From the NCBI GenBank assembly GCA_024336345.1, contig JANFOG010000006.1, forward strand, positions 1,426,001 to 1,490,000: a DNA stretch of 64,000 bases. Reading direction: 5' to 3'. The notes under the pieces are model-generated. The model saw only the letters and a program-made list of their open reading frames with translations. It did no database searches and had not been told where the DNA came from. The DNA comes from Mariannaea sp. PMI_226. Its lineage: Eukaryota > Ascomycota > Sordariomycetes > Hypocreales > Nectriaceae. Of this stretch, positions 1 through 11,152 are shown piece by piece. Numbering within the stretch: the first letter of the stretch is position 1; every line of letters starts with the position of its first letter. The position numbers and the translations under genes are program-made.

Positions 1-217
1 GCCCATGTAAGTTCAAATGCTATTACTCAACAGACTTGAGGGACAAATGGAAAGCAGATCCGAAAGTTGTAATAGTGACATAAGTATCTATTTCGATAGC
101 ACTTGTCGCTATAGTAGGCCGAATAGGAAACTGTTACGCATAGTGAGGCCTCTGACTCTAATGGATAATCGGGGATCTCATCCACCCATTTGAAACGTGT
201 TGCCGACGGGATTCACA
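1..217. other. Left edge, no gene recognised
   Basis: This short stretch lies downstream of the acyltransferase-like gene and probably holds its 3' untranslated region. I see no supported coding exon. Confidence 0.4.
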
Positions 218-1936
218 TCAGATAATCTCTGGCTGGAGCCAATTCTCCCCTCTCAGATCCTGCGTGAGCCGCTCCCAGTCCCTCTGGGTGAGGCAAACAT
301 AGATGTGCCACTTTTCTTTGGAAAAGCAGTCACTCCTCCGTGGGAGAAGGATCACAGTCCCCTCCTCAACATCGTCGCAGCATGGAAAGTACCATGGGCA
401 CGGTTTTCGAACGTAAGCCAAGCCAGCCCCTCGGCCTGTGCCATAACAAGTCCAATCTTCAAAGACAAGAGTGTCCGTCTGGCGCTTAGTGGCTCGAATA
501 TGGGCCCTTTTCTCAAAAACCGGATGTATATCTCTCTTAGCAGCACCAAGGTGGCTGAGAGTCTTGCTGCTGAAGTTTCTCAAAGCATCACGAATGGTCA
601 GCGCAGCAAGTGCAATATCCTCATGCTGCACACGCTCAGGGAGCTCATCCTCTGTATCGGAAGGGGAGGATGCTAGAATCAACTCTGTTGAGCTCAGTGC
701 TGCGATGACCGCAGCAGTTGAGTTGCCACTGTAGTCAACATCCTTAAATGGGAAGCGGATGTGGCCGAATCCTGGAATCACGAGGCGGGCTCGACAGGTA
801 TCCCTGCCTGTAATTCTTCCTTCCTCGAAGCGGGCGCGCATAATGAGAACCCAAAAGAGAGCAAAAATACAGTCCTCAGTTAGGACGACTCCGTCCATCT
901 CGTCATGTTCAATAACGTCACAGACGCACTTCCTCAGGTCGTTCACACCAACCGGGCAGAGGGCCACAACGCCCTGCCTCAGTTGATCCGGGGGCGTAGC
1001 GCCTTGTATATCATTGTCAGTCCAGTCGTAGCACGGGAGAAGGTCCAAATTTGCCTCGCCATCTTGGACCCCGGGAATCCACCGCCCAACGGCAACTTGA
1101 CAAAAAAGGTCAGCGTAAACTCCTCCATTTGCTAAGGATTGATAGAATTAACCTCGTTCCTGCTGAAAGCTGTGTCCATTTGTGGCTTCCAGGAACTTGC
1201 AAAAGAAGTTCTGGATTGAATATCTGTCAAACATCCTTTGACTGAATGAAAACCCGAGTACCAAGGCGTTGTCGATGATGCTAGTTTTCACAGTGACAGG
1301 GAAAGTCTCTTCGCCGCTGCCTTGAGAATCATGTTTGCAAACGAAAAGTGACTTGCGAACCTTGGCTAGATCCATCTGACAACTCGTGTTTCTCTCAGGA
1401 TCCAAGTCGTCGTTCACGTTTCCTTTTTCAATCCTCTCTGCAACATGAGCTTGCTCCTGTCTCCTTGAATACGATAGCATTACCTGGGAGGAATCCTCGA
1501 TGCATGGTAAGAATCTGCCTGTAAGCCATGGCCAGTGCTGCAGTGCTTGAGAGAAGGCTTCTGCCACCTGTTTGTGGACTTCACCAAGTTGGATATCACC
1601 GTGTGCAACCAGCCTGGTAAACGACAGAATCATAGCAATGCGGATATCTCGTCGTGGAGCCCTCTGCTCGATGGGAGTAAGCCTTATGTACCAGTTACCA
1701 CCACCTGCAGCTTCCGTATTGTCGCAAGCAGTATCGGAATCTGATGCCCCGAGGCAAACCGGGCGAGCAAAGGAGGGAGTTGGGTGGCGCGTCGACATCG
1801 TCCCCTGACCAGAGTCAGGATTGTAGTAGTCGTGAAAGGAATCGAGAGAAGGTTCGTCAGGAGGAATGACGGGTGAATCATCAATCACGTTGGTGTCGGT
1901 CGTGTTTGATTCAGGCAAGCGCGAAGAAGATGCCAT
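218..1936 (-). CDS. BAHD/trichothecene 3-O-acetyltransferase-like protein lacking the catalytic His
   Basis: Two exons, 1936-1153 and 1095-218, flank a 57-nt intron (GTTAAT donor, GCTGAC branch, AAG acceptor) that keeps the frame and gives about 553 residues. The start chosen is the ATG opening MASSSRLPES; the frame extends upstream without an obvious ATG. The fold-level pattern of the fungal acyltransferase family (PF02458) is visible: an N-terminal NWYIRLTPIEQ segment, the HWPWLTGRF block, and a buried strand followed by QRMFD near residue 230. In active members that block is HxxxD, with His as general base; here Gln replaces it while Asp stays. The C-terminal DFGWG-like structural motif is also degenerate (GTGRG). 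Family members acylate secondary metabolites, often in gene clusters. It lies 633 bp downstream of a same-strand vacuolar transporter, with no synthase nearby. It may be an inactive or repurposed paralogue; the substrate is unknown. Confidence 0.7.
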
Positions 1937-2569
1937 GATGATGGTTGCTCTTGCTCTTATTCTAGAGGATAGATTGACGTGTTTAGAGTCTGGTGATGCA
2001 TAAAAACAAACCAACGTACCGTAAGATAAAGTGCCTAAGATATTCGAGATGAGAGTGATGATTATGATGATGTTGAGAATAGTAATACTGAGCATCATCG
2101 TACAAGTAGGAGGGAGGATGCTCAAGAGCTTGAGAAATGAGAGCCTGCTTGTTGGGGGATGGGCGGCTTCATTCTATTAAAAAACAATTGCAACTACTCA
2201 TAGAGCGTTTGGTTTGCCAAACCCATATACTACCTAAGAAAGAAGTGCAAACGCTTCAAACGCTTCAAACCCTGTTTATGGCGATACGTTTTGAACTCGG
2301 ACCACGAGGATTCCCCGGTTTGAAAATTCTGTTGTTTGTATTATGCTTTTGGAAACGGCTGCCTGCTTTAACATCCTTGGATATTGTACTCTTGGTCCGG
2401 TTTGTTGCATATGCTAGTTTGATATACACCATGCACCTGCTGCGCTTCCTTCTAAATCTTGACACTTTATGTTCCCTGTTTGTCCCATCTATTGTGTCCT
2501 GGGTGACTCGAAACCTCTCTCCCTGGCTACCTAAGATAGGTAGTTATCTACCTGCGTATTCAAGTTTTC
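1937..2569. other. Intergenic: acyltransferase promoter and transporter 3' end
   Basis: This lies between two same-strand genes. It should contain the 5' leader of the acyltransferase-like gene and the 3' untranslated region of the transporter. Around 2247-2272 there is a short direct repeat of CTTCAAACG-like units. A 158-codon open frame on the plus strand here has no recognisable features. Confidence 0.4.
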
Positions 2570-4342
2570 TTAGCGTCTCTCAAGGGTCGAATGCAGAGTA
2601 TGTTGCCTCATAAATCCTACAACGATGAGGGCCACGACCGACAAACCAAGAAGCGTAAGCCAAACGCCGCGGAATGCTTCCATAAACGAATCCATGACAC
2701 CGTCGTACCAACCCTCGGGGAGGTGCTTTAGCTCTGCCAAGTCGTTTCTGATTCGCTGGATCTCTTCATCAGCGTTTGGCTGATCGCCAAACCTCTCCCA
2801 GAGCCGGGCGACGAGGATGTTTTGGTAGACGGCAGACCCAATAGTGATACCCACGGTACCACCAAGGCTTCGGGCAAGATCTATGAACTAGTGAGAAAGG
2901 TGCCTGGTTTCTTAACAATTTAGACGAAACTTACAAGTAGCAGACGTGATAACAGCCTGCTGAGAGTGGTCCACGGCCGCGATGCAAGCTAGCAAGGTTG
3001 TCGTGAGCATTCCTCCATAGCCAGTTCCGGCAAAAAAGAACGCTACAGAAGCGAGCCAGAATGGGCTGTGTCGGCCCTGGACGCTAAGTAGGACCACTCC
3101 AGCAACTAGAAATACCAGACTTGATATTCCCAGTGTGATGTATCGCCCAGTCTTGGTCATTATGAAGCCAGCACTCAGCGAGCCGACCGAGATTCCAATC
3201 GGTGAAGGGAGTAGCTGCACACCGGCAGCAGTCGCACTACGACCAAGAACCTGAAGATATAAGGGGACGTAGAAGAGACCTGCCATGATTACCATGGTGC
3301 ACAAGAGGTTGGTAAGGCATGCGGAAAGTACAGTGCGGTCGAGAAGCAAGCGCACAGGAATGATTGGCTGGGTGACCCTACTCTCCCAGAACAAGAATGC
3401 CATAAAGGTGAGAATCGACAGAGGAATCGTCGTGAGTGGAAGTGGGTGTGTCCATGGAACCAGATTACCTCCAGAGTTGAGGCCCAGCAGCAAAAGAATC
3501 AAGAAAGTCGCGGTGAAGAATACGCCGAGAAAGTCGATTCGAGCAAGATATGACTTGTCTGACTGCTTTGGAGGCACCCTCACCAGAATTGCAACTGCAA
3601 TGGCGGAAAGAATGCTAGGAGGGACCTGGACGAGGAAAGCCAGCCTCCAGCCAAGCTTAGTGTGGTCGTTGAGCAAGCCTCCAAACACACCGCCAAGCAT
3701 GGCTCCGGAACCGTAGCAAATGTTGCCGATTCCCTGAGCAACACCTCTCTTTCGCAGAGGAATCAAGTCTGAGGCCAGAAAAGTCGAAATGCTCATAAGA
3801 CCACCTCCACCAATGCCTGCAACGACGCGGCCGAGTATCATAACGGACTCGTCCTTGGCCAACCCACAGATGAGATTTCCGGCGGCGAAGAAGAGGTTGC
3901 TGAAGACAAGGCCCGGTCCGCGGCCAAAAATGTCGGTCAATCGGCCAGAAATGGGCTGGCACGCGGCATTGGAAACGAGATAGGCGGTGGCAAGCCACGA
4001 GAGGAGCGAAAGGCTGTGAAATTCGGAGGAGATGGGGGCTGAGAGAGTCGCGATGATGGTGGAATCAATGGCGCCCAAGAAAACGCCGACCCAGGCCGTG
4101 CCCATGATGAGGGCTAGCTTTGCAAAGGATGTTTCTTCCGCAATGACGGTGGTCTCTTCTTCCTGTTGCGGGGTATCTCGAGCACCATTCTCAACAACAG
4201 GATCCGAGGGTGTCGCAGCGTCTCGTTGAGCACCATCTTGACGCGACGAGCTCAGCAAAGGCGTGCGCTCATTCGTACTCTCTACATGCTGGTGCTCCTC
4301 GTCACCCGGCCGAGCCGTGCTTGCAGTTCCGTTGCTACGCAT
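2570..4342 (-). CDS. Vacuolar basic amino acid transporter-like MFS permease (Vba/Fnx1 type)
   Basis: Exons 4342-2935 and 2880-2570 are joined across a 54-nt intron (GTAAGT donor), giving 572 residues. The N-terminal tail is hydrophilic and carries ERTPLL at residues 25-30, an acidic dileucine signal of the kind that routes proteins to the vacuole through AP-3. A 14-helix MFS body follows, opening with GAIDSTIIATLSAPI and the motif-A loop GRLTDIFGRG. The splice restores a conserved LARSLGGTVG block. The opening matches the Vba1/Fnx1 group, which exchanges protons for basic amino acids across the vacuolar membrane, better than plasma-membrane drug pumps, though the wider DHA2 family includes both. 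Its neighbour in tandem is an acyltransferase-like gene, so toxin or metabolite export is an alternative role. Confidence 0.8.
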
Positions 4343-5281
4343 GCCTGGTCAAATCCAACCTCTGCGCTAGGTTGGGAGGATGCAGGAAGAAGAAGGAGAG
4401 AAATTAAATTGAGGCTGATGATAGAAATAATACATTAATTAGCCCGATCTTACCAAATGCAGCACTTGTTGGCGGTTGTAAGCGGCATTGGCCTGCCGAG
4501 TATACATAGCTATAGATTACAAGGGTTCAAAATGCCGTTGACATGGGATGCAATCCCGATTAGATAAGGCCAACAAGTTAGATTGTGTGGGGAAGCCAAT
4601 GACGCAATTCATTCGCTGAATTGCCGCCGAGCTGCTACTGAGGCTTGTATAAAATAACCAAAGCATTGTTGGGTCTAGCATAAACCGAAGAGTGCCATGG
4701 GTTGCTCTGAATTATGGCCCATGAATAGAAATTCAATGAAATGCATAAAAAAAAATAGGCAAATATGTTAACGAAAAAACTGTAAAGCCCTCCCACTACA
4801 CGATATGACATAACCTTAGGCATCAACACTCACGGGCTCGACTCTACTGGTGAGATGCTCAATCAAAGTCCGTCTCACACCGTCAACAAACACTTCAAAT
4901 TACATGTTTCATCATTTCAGTGTTTGAAAAATGAGCCAATTCTACGTAATATTGAAAAACTATATAAACCCATTCTATTCGAATTCATGCCATTGATGCT
5001 TCATCAGTGAGCACAGATACATTCTATGAGCCAGTTGTGGGCATGGCTACTACAGTCATTGACCTCATGGATGTTCCCTTTTGTCTGGGTGTCTCGAATA
5101 CCTAATTCAAACTGATGCGCCGTGGGGAATAGAAAACCCCCCCAGATAAATAAACGCTATGCACTGTCATATTTCTCCCACTTTCAATCATCATTTTTCT
5201 GCCCCACGCTCCCGTTTGCATCCCATCCGCTCTCCAAGAACGTCTAGACGCTGATCACACAATTGGGCGGGCAGCTCTTGC
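4343..5281. promoter_or_regulatory. Upstream region of the MFS gene and 3' region of the aldolase gene
   Basis: No exon is supported. The region contains the promoter of the leftward transporter gene and, towards 5190-5281, the 3' untranslated region of the aldolase gene. It is AT-rich around 4640-5000. I see no further structure. Confidence 0.4.
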
Positions 5282-6292
5282 TTACAGAGACTTCTCAATC
5301 TCCATAACTTCTCGAACACCCTCCGCAATGGCTTCAACCTGGGCCTCAGTGAGGCGCTTGAGTGGCAGACGTGGGTGGCCACCATAGCCGTAGTAGCTCT
5401 GGATAGCTGACTTGGTACCAGCAATGGCAGCCTTGGATAGGACCCAATCGCCCTTGGAAAGCTTCTTCTGCAAGGCCTGAGCTTCTTCCTTCTTGCCCTT
5501 GGCATAGAGATCCCAGACACGGACACAGGTCTTGGGCATGACATTGGCACCGCCGGCGATGATACCGCTACCACCGCTGATCAGGGTCTGGATGGTGAAA
5601 TCGGCAATGCCTCCAAAGGCCATGTAGCCAGAGCCCTCCTGGAAGGGGGTCTTGGCATCAGCGGCAAGCGCTACGCGCGTCAGCTTGCCAGTGCTTCCAC
5701 AGGTGAACTTGGTGCCAATAATGTTTGGATGCTGAGCAAGCTTGATCAGGAGGTCGCTGTCCAAGTCGATGCCGGCAACGGCACCTGGGTAGTTGTAAAT
5801 GATGATAGGGATGGGACTTCCGTCGGCCAGGGCGATGAAGTAGTTGTAGATGGCCTCCTCATCCATGTGGGCTCGGTAGTAGGAAGGAGGAAGCACCAAT
5901 GTGTAGTCAGCACCGGCCTCCTTACCAAGTCTGCTGAGCTCAATGGTCCCCTTGACGCTTCCCTCAGTGGCACCAAGAATGATGGGGACGGAGAGGAAGC
6001 CGGCCTCGTCAAGAGCCTCACGGGTGGCTTTGGTCACAGCAACCTTTTCCTCTCGAGTACAGTGAACGGCCTCACCATTGGAGCCCATAGTGACAAGACC
6101 GACGAGGCCAGCCCGAACCAGTCTCTCCGCATGCTTCTTTATGGTAGGGATGTCAAGTTCCTCAGTCTCTGAGTCGAAGAAAGTCATGGTAGGGGCATAA
6201 ATGCCAGTCGGAAGCGGCCGACGCTCCGTCGAATGGCCATTGGAGGAACCATTGGATGCACTCTCGGTGAAACCGGCAGTAGTGGAAGGCAT
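5282..6292 (-). CDS. gaaC: 2-keto-3-deoxy-L-galactonate aldolase (DapA/HOGA family)
   Basis: A single exon of 336 residues. It belongs to the class I aldolase family that includes dihydrodipicolinate synthase and 4-hydroxy-2-oxoglutarate aldolase: TMGSNGEAV phosphate/carboxylate loop (residues 68-76), catalytic YNYP (Tyr166) and Schiff-base Lys195 in GTKFTCG. The 30-residue Ser/Asn-rich N-terminal extension has no clear targeting signal. Fungal paralogues with this architecture include LGA1/GaaC, which cleaves 2-keto-3-deoxy-L-galactonate to pyruvate and L-glyceraldehyde in D-galacturonate breakdown. The specific assignment rests on the next gene upstream, a divergent Gfo/Idh/MocA reductase resembling GaaA/GAR2: that head-to-head pairing is known from Aspergillus and Botrytis. 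A generic HOGA-like aldolase remains possible. Confidence 0.75.
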   Translation of the reverse strand: MPSTTAGFTESASNGSSNGHSTERRPLPTGIYAPTMTFFDSETEELDIPTIKKHAERLVRAGLVGLVTMGSNGEAVHCTREEKVAVTKATREALDEAGFLSVPIILGATEGSVKGTIELSRLGKEAGADYTLVLPPSYYRAHMDEEAIYNYFIALADGSPIPIIIYNYPGAVAGIDLDSDLLIKLAQHPNIIGTKFTCGSTGKLTRVALAADAKTPFQEGSGYMAFGGIADFTIQTLISGGSGIIAGGANVMPKTCVRVWDLYAKGKKEEAQALQKKLSKGDWVLSKAAIAGTKSAIQSYYGYGGHPRLPLKRLTEAQVEAIAEGVREVMEIEKSL

Positions 6293-9179
6293 TGTGATGT
6301 CAGGGCTACCTACTTATGAAATAAAAACTGTAGTCTGAAGAAGGCGAGTAAAGCAGACGAAGGAAGAGAGAACGCGAAGATTGAAGAGAAAAGCAGCCAA
6401 GACGATCAGGGACACGTAGAACAAGGGAATTGAGGGACTTTAATAGAACCAAGGTGGCTATGATAGCTGGGGACAAGTCTTCTCTATCTACATTGTAGAC
6501 TAAAACTTCATGGGTGTGGGTGTGAGGCTAAAGTTGGGGGTGGATTCGACTTCGGGAGCCAGTGTACCACGACTTGTGTGGGCATTGGCCCAACCACCAA
6601 CCACGCCCCTCTTCCCCAAGTGATTGGCACTTGGATGGAGCAATTGAAACTTGCAGATGAAAAACGCATGAATGGAGGTCTTGTGATCACAGCTACTGCA
6701 ACAGACCGGGAGTGGAAAGATGTGATACCGGAAAGGTCAAGACGCAGAGTGAGGGTGGGTACAGCGTTGAGGCCGTGTAAGTCATTGCCTGGCAGACACT
6801 CATCATTTTCTTGTGAAAGCTGGCATTTCCACGGAGAGATAATGGTAGTTTGGATGAGAATGGAAACACAGGGAAAGATACAATGCCAATTCGGGACTGA
6901 TTCTTCCGGGAGGGTGGCCAAGAAACTGAACTGTATAGTTGTACACTAAGCCCCGATGCTTGCTGAGATGCGTTAACCTGTTTACACCATGAAATGCTAG
7001 CTGCCGGGGGCGCAAATAGATCGGCATCTGCAGAAGATTTACCACATTTTCGACGATGTGACAGGAACGGGTAGCAGGCCGGTCACAGGGAATAACGATT
7101 GCTCTGACGGTGCCAGGGTTGACATCCATGTGTGAATAATGAAGTTGCTCTCGGCATGTGTAACAAGCCAGGGCCCTTGCCGGTTGCTCCAGCGGTTGGG
7201 AACTCTGGGCGTGGGATGGCTGTGGTATGTGCACTCTATTAGACTTTATGGATTCTATACTGCTAGTCAATGACGGACGCAGATATCTCAGGTTGAAAAT
7301 GCGGAGAGATGCTTTGGGTTTGTCGATCCCATAACTATCCTCTGCAGCTAAGATGGCACGGCCAGACATGAATATTCAAGCCCACTGCCATTGCACGCAC
7401 GATAATTTCCACAAGGGAAATCGACGATACTGTCGAAAAAAGCAGACTCCCAGAGTTAAAATTATCCGCCCGGGAAGGGAAGTTCAGCCCGGTATGACGA
7501 GAAAACACAGAATTGCCAGGTTCGGGGGTAGACCGGCGAGTTGGGGCTGTCGGAGGTTGGTGGTTTATTGGAAGTGGGAGAGGAGAGGAAGTGAACAAGG
7601 TAGCCACCCCCAAAGTTGTTCCACCAGTTGCAGTTGGTGGGAATACACACTGTGCCGACGGTGTTTCAGTCAGTCTTACAGCTGGGCCGTCGGGGCTTGA
7701 GCCTAGCAATCAGACCAGGGCAGAAAACACTAAAGACTGTTTTATGGTTTGCTTGAGAGCGATTATGTAGGTGAAAACTAGTTTCCTGGTGGAGATTAGC
7801 TACTGCATTCACAAGTTCCGTCTAATATGTATGCTCCACGCCTCACGATCCAGCACCAACTTGGTATAGGAAACTAAGCGGGAGAGGGAGAGTTGATTCT
7901 TCGGCTCACACTGTGCTAAGCGAGTCCTCCACTTAGCTCTAATCATGATTGACGTTCATCGCAGTGCGGGGTGGCTGGCCCATCGTGGGGGTGGGGGAGG
8001 GGTAAAAAGACAGTAAGCGGGATCAGTCCGTCTGGATGCTGTAGAGACATCATGACCAAAATGTTCAAAGCCCCCTCCCCCTCCTCCATCCTATGTCCTA
8101 TACCGGCCATCTGAGACAGGGCAGTACTAGTATCTGGTCGTTGCCGAGAAACTTATTAATCTCGCACGACGGAACATAATTGCTGCTGCTGCTGCAATGG
8201 TAGGCGAAGAGATTGGGGGTAGCTCCATGGTCATGTTGGTTCCTATGATGTCGATCAGAAGCAATGCTCATGCCTGGTTCAGTTCAGATAGATGCGTCAA
8301 CTGCATGCAGAGTCCGTCACCTTCTAACTTATAGGTTTGTAAATACTGCTAGCACATGGTGGTCTCTTCTTACAACCCTCGATTTAGGTGCTTAGGTAGA
8401 CATTTCCCGAATACAAACTTGAGCTCTTAAATTGCAGTCTTCTCAACATGCTACATAAGGTATGTGATGATGTGCCAAATGTCCAGTCCCAAACACAACT
8501 TCGCTCCTCATTGTTTCCCCCAGATCATGCGACAAAATACAGGTGCCTACGTACCGTACCTAGGTCGGTAAGGTACTTTGCTCGAGGAAAGTTGGGTAAT
8601 CAGTTCACGAACCGTTCATTACCTTGTTACAGCACCCCTTGAAGAAGTCAACCCCAACCAGCTACCCCAGGTAGCTTCAGCCTGTAAAAAGGAACACAAA
8701 AAGAATTAACATCAGATCCATCATGTCGTCGTTCGACTTCCCGCCTGAGCTCCGGATTGGAGGGAAAATGAAGCCCCGCATTATCCCTCCAATGGCTGCC
8801 CCTCAGCTCTCGGTCAGAACCCCGAAGTTGCCATGAGCTCGACAAGCAAAAAAACGATATAACTGACCAGGCGCCAACTCCGAGATGCGCCGGTACACAC
8901 CTGAAGGCGAAATTCCATAATCCTTTTTCTTCCTCTTTTCTGCGACACCATCTGATCTTCTTCCTCTTTTTTTAAGCTTCTTTCACCTCCCCCATCCCTC
9001 AGCTTCTTTTACAATTCTGTTATTCTTCAGTATCTGAGTCGATTGATCAGCGGTTGATCTACCCCTCCCCCCACCTGCTCCCCGCTGCTGCCCCTCCAGC
9101 TTGCTTTGCTTCTTTATCGTCATCTACAATCGCGCTCTCCTCAATTCACCTAAATTTTTCACAACAACCAAACGAAACC
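6293..9179. promoter_or_regulatory. Shared divergent promoter of the gaaC-like and gaaA-like genes, with CCNCCAA sites
   Basis: This 2.9-kb stretch separates two divergent genes and holds no convincing exon. The heptamer CCNCCAA, the core that I recall for the galacturonate regulator GaaR, occurs on one strand or the other at 6534-6540, 6594-6600, 7557-7563, 7607-7613, 7634-7640 and 8213-8219. Three sites cluster within 85 bp at 7557-7640, and two lie 240-310 bp upstream of the aldolase start. The gaaA leader (about 8930-9179) is strongly pyrimidine-rich, as is common near fungal transcription starts. A GTACC-rich patch lies at 8549-8580. Regulation by GaaR is inferred from motif and context only. 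Confidence 0.5.
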
Positions 9180-10565
9180 ATGGAGCCCCTCAATGTGTTG
9201 ATGGTAAGTCTTCAGACGTCCCAATTACACACTCCCGCCGCTAGAAACTAATATCAGCTTCGAGGTTGGTACTGGCGAGTACACCACCGGTTGGGTTGGC
9301 ACTGGCGCCTCCGGCTCCGACAAGAAGGTCGGTGTTGTCGGCCTCAGCTTGTTCGATCTACGACGCCGCGAGAAGGTCAACAAGCTGAGCATGGTTGGAG
9401 TCAACGGCAAGAAGTTCCCTGCTATTCGTAAGTCACGCCATCATTTTCCCCGTCATCCTCCAGCCCGTCATGACAACGACCTCTCTAATCATGACGCACA
9501 GGCCAGCACCTTCAGAAGAACATCGGCGAAGCCTACAACAACCTCGATACTTCGTTCGAGTCTTTCCCCGCCGACGACAAGGTTGAACCCGAAGCTTACA
9601 AGGCCGCCATTGATGCCCTCAAGCCTGGCGATGCTATCACCATCTTCACCCCTGACCCTACTCACTTCCCGATTGCCTGCTACGCCATTGAGCGTGGTAT
9701 CCACGTCATGATCACCAAGCCCGCCGTCAAGGAGCTTGCCCAGCACCAGCAGCTCATCGAGCTCGCCGAGAAGCATGGCGTCTACGTCTACATTGAGCAT
9801 CACAAGCGCTACGACCCTGCTTACAGTGATGCTCGCTTCAAGGCCCAGAGCCTCGGCGACTTCAACTACTTTTACAGCTACATGTCCCAGCCCAAGTCCC
9901 AGCTTGAGACATTCAAGGCGTGGGCCGGCAAGGAGTCAGACATCTCCTACTACCTTAACAGCCACCACGTAGACATCTGCGATTCCATGGTCCAGAACCG
10001 TGGTTACATTCCCCTGAGAGTGACTGCCTCCTCTTCCAAGGGCGTTGCTGTCGATCTCGGCTGCGATCCCAGCACAGAAGACACCATCTCGATCCTCGTT
10101 ACCTGGGGCAAGAAGGATGACCCTACCAAGCGCGCCGTCGGTGTTTACACAGCTTCCTGGACGGCTCCTCAGCGCGCCGGTGTTCATTCCAACCAGTACT
10201 TCCACTACATGGCCGCCAATGGCGAGATCCGCATCGATCAGGCCAAGCGCGGCTATGACGTTGCAGACGACTCGGTGGGCCAGCTGGCTTGGTACAATCC
10301 CTTCTACATGCGATATGCCCCCGACGAGGATGGCAACTTTGCAGGCCAAACGGGCTATGGATATATTTCCATGGAGAAGTTTGTCGACGGCTGCCGCTCT
10401 GTCAACGCTGGCAAGGCCAAGCCTTCAGATCTGGACAAGAAGGACTTGCCCACTCTCAAGAACACCATCGCCACAACGGCTATTCTTGAGGCTGGCCGCA
10501 GGAGTATTGACGAGGGACGCGAGATTAAGATTGTCATCCAGGATGGCAAATGGTCGCTTGAGTAA
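9180..10565 (+). CDS. gaaA: D-galacturonate reductase-like oxidoreductase (Gfo/Idh/MocA family)
   Basis: Three exons, 9180-9203, 9265-9427 and 9502-10565, give 416 residues. Exon 1 encodes only eight residues (MEPLNVLM). The second exon is placed at a GAG acceptor because this restores the dinucleotide-binding turn VGTGEYTTG directly after the first beta strand; the better-looking CAG seven bases earlier breaks the frame. Typical family features follow: Lys135 in ITKPAV (usually EKP) and SHHVDICDSM for the active-site His. The family comprises NAD(P)-dependent sugar dehydrogenases. The VGTGEYTTG opening and the divergent aldolase partner suggest GaaA/GAR2, which reduces D-galacturonate to L-galactonate. 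The intermediate dehydratase (GaaB/LGD1) is not in this window. The family call is firm; the substrate is inferred. Confidence 0.75.
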
Positions 10566-11152
10566 GGCAAAGAAGCTCAGGGATTGGACTTTTGTTTTTA
10601 CGAATGCATACCGGGTGTTTTCATGACGTTTTTTCCCCCGTTTAGCTGGGTTCTTGTTATTATTATAAAATTTGGGTAAAAAGCCTGTTGAATACACAAC
10701 CCATTTTATTTCGAATGAATAGATTGAAAAAAATGACTTATATGGCCAAACAAAATATCACTCTCGAGATGTATCAACTTTGGTGAGCTCATAGGAGCAT
10801 CAACTTGGTAGTCTGTCTACCCTGCTGCTAGCTCGAGGTGGATCCCATGTGCCCATGTTCTGAAAGACGATGCTACTGATAATCAACCCCACCACAAAAC
10901 CATCTACTCTCGAGCTTGTCAAGGTTTGATGCCCCCTTTTAGACCTCAATTCAGCTGTATACCCAAGATACTATTTGTTGCATACATAAACTTCTTACGT
11001 ATCATTGGCTGCTTTGAGCCTCAAGACATCCTTCTTCATCCCCCCCCCCCCCCCCTTCTAACTTGGTGGATTTCATCACACCGCATTCTCTCCATCATCG
11101 AAACATTTTCTTATCCAAACAGAAGACACAAAAAAAAAAGAAAGCAAGAAAA
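10566..11152. other. Intergenic, gaaA-like 3' end and RIT1 leader
   Basis: Two genes point the same way here. The stretch holds the 3' untranslated region of the reductase gene and the promoter and leader of RIT1. A run of 16 C residues occupies 11040-11055, about 100 bp before the RIT1 start, and an A-rich tract directly precedes the ATG. Confidence 0.4.

Noticed and set aside
2137..2613. 158-codon plus-strand frame between acyltransferase and transporter genes
   Set aside because: No recognisable domain, overlaps the transporter's 3' exon on the other strand, and composition does not look like a conserved protein.
7335..7709. Overlapping 115-124 codon frames on both strands in the gaaC/gaaA intergenic region
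   Set aside because: They mirror each other in composition, lack start context and domains, and sit among candidate regulatory motifs.
9204..9257. CAG acceptor at 9257 for the gaaA-like second exon
   Set aside because: It shifts the frame; the GAG at 9264 gives the expected NVLM-VGTGEYTTG junction.
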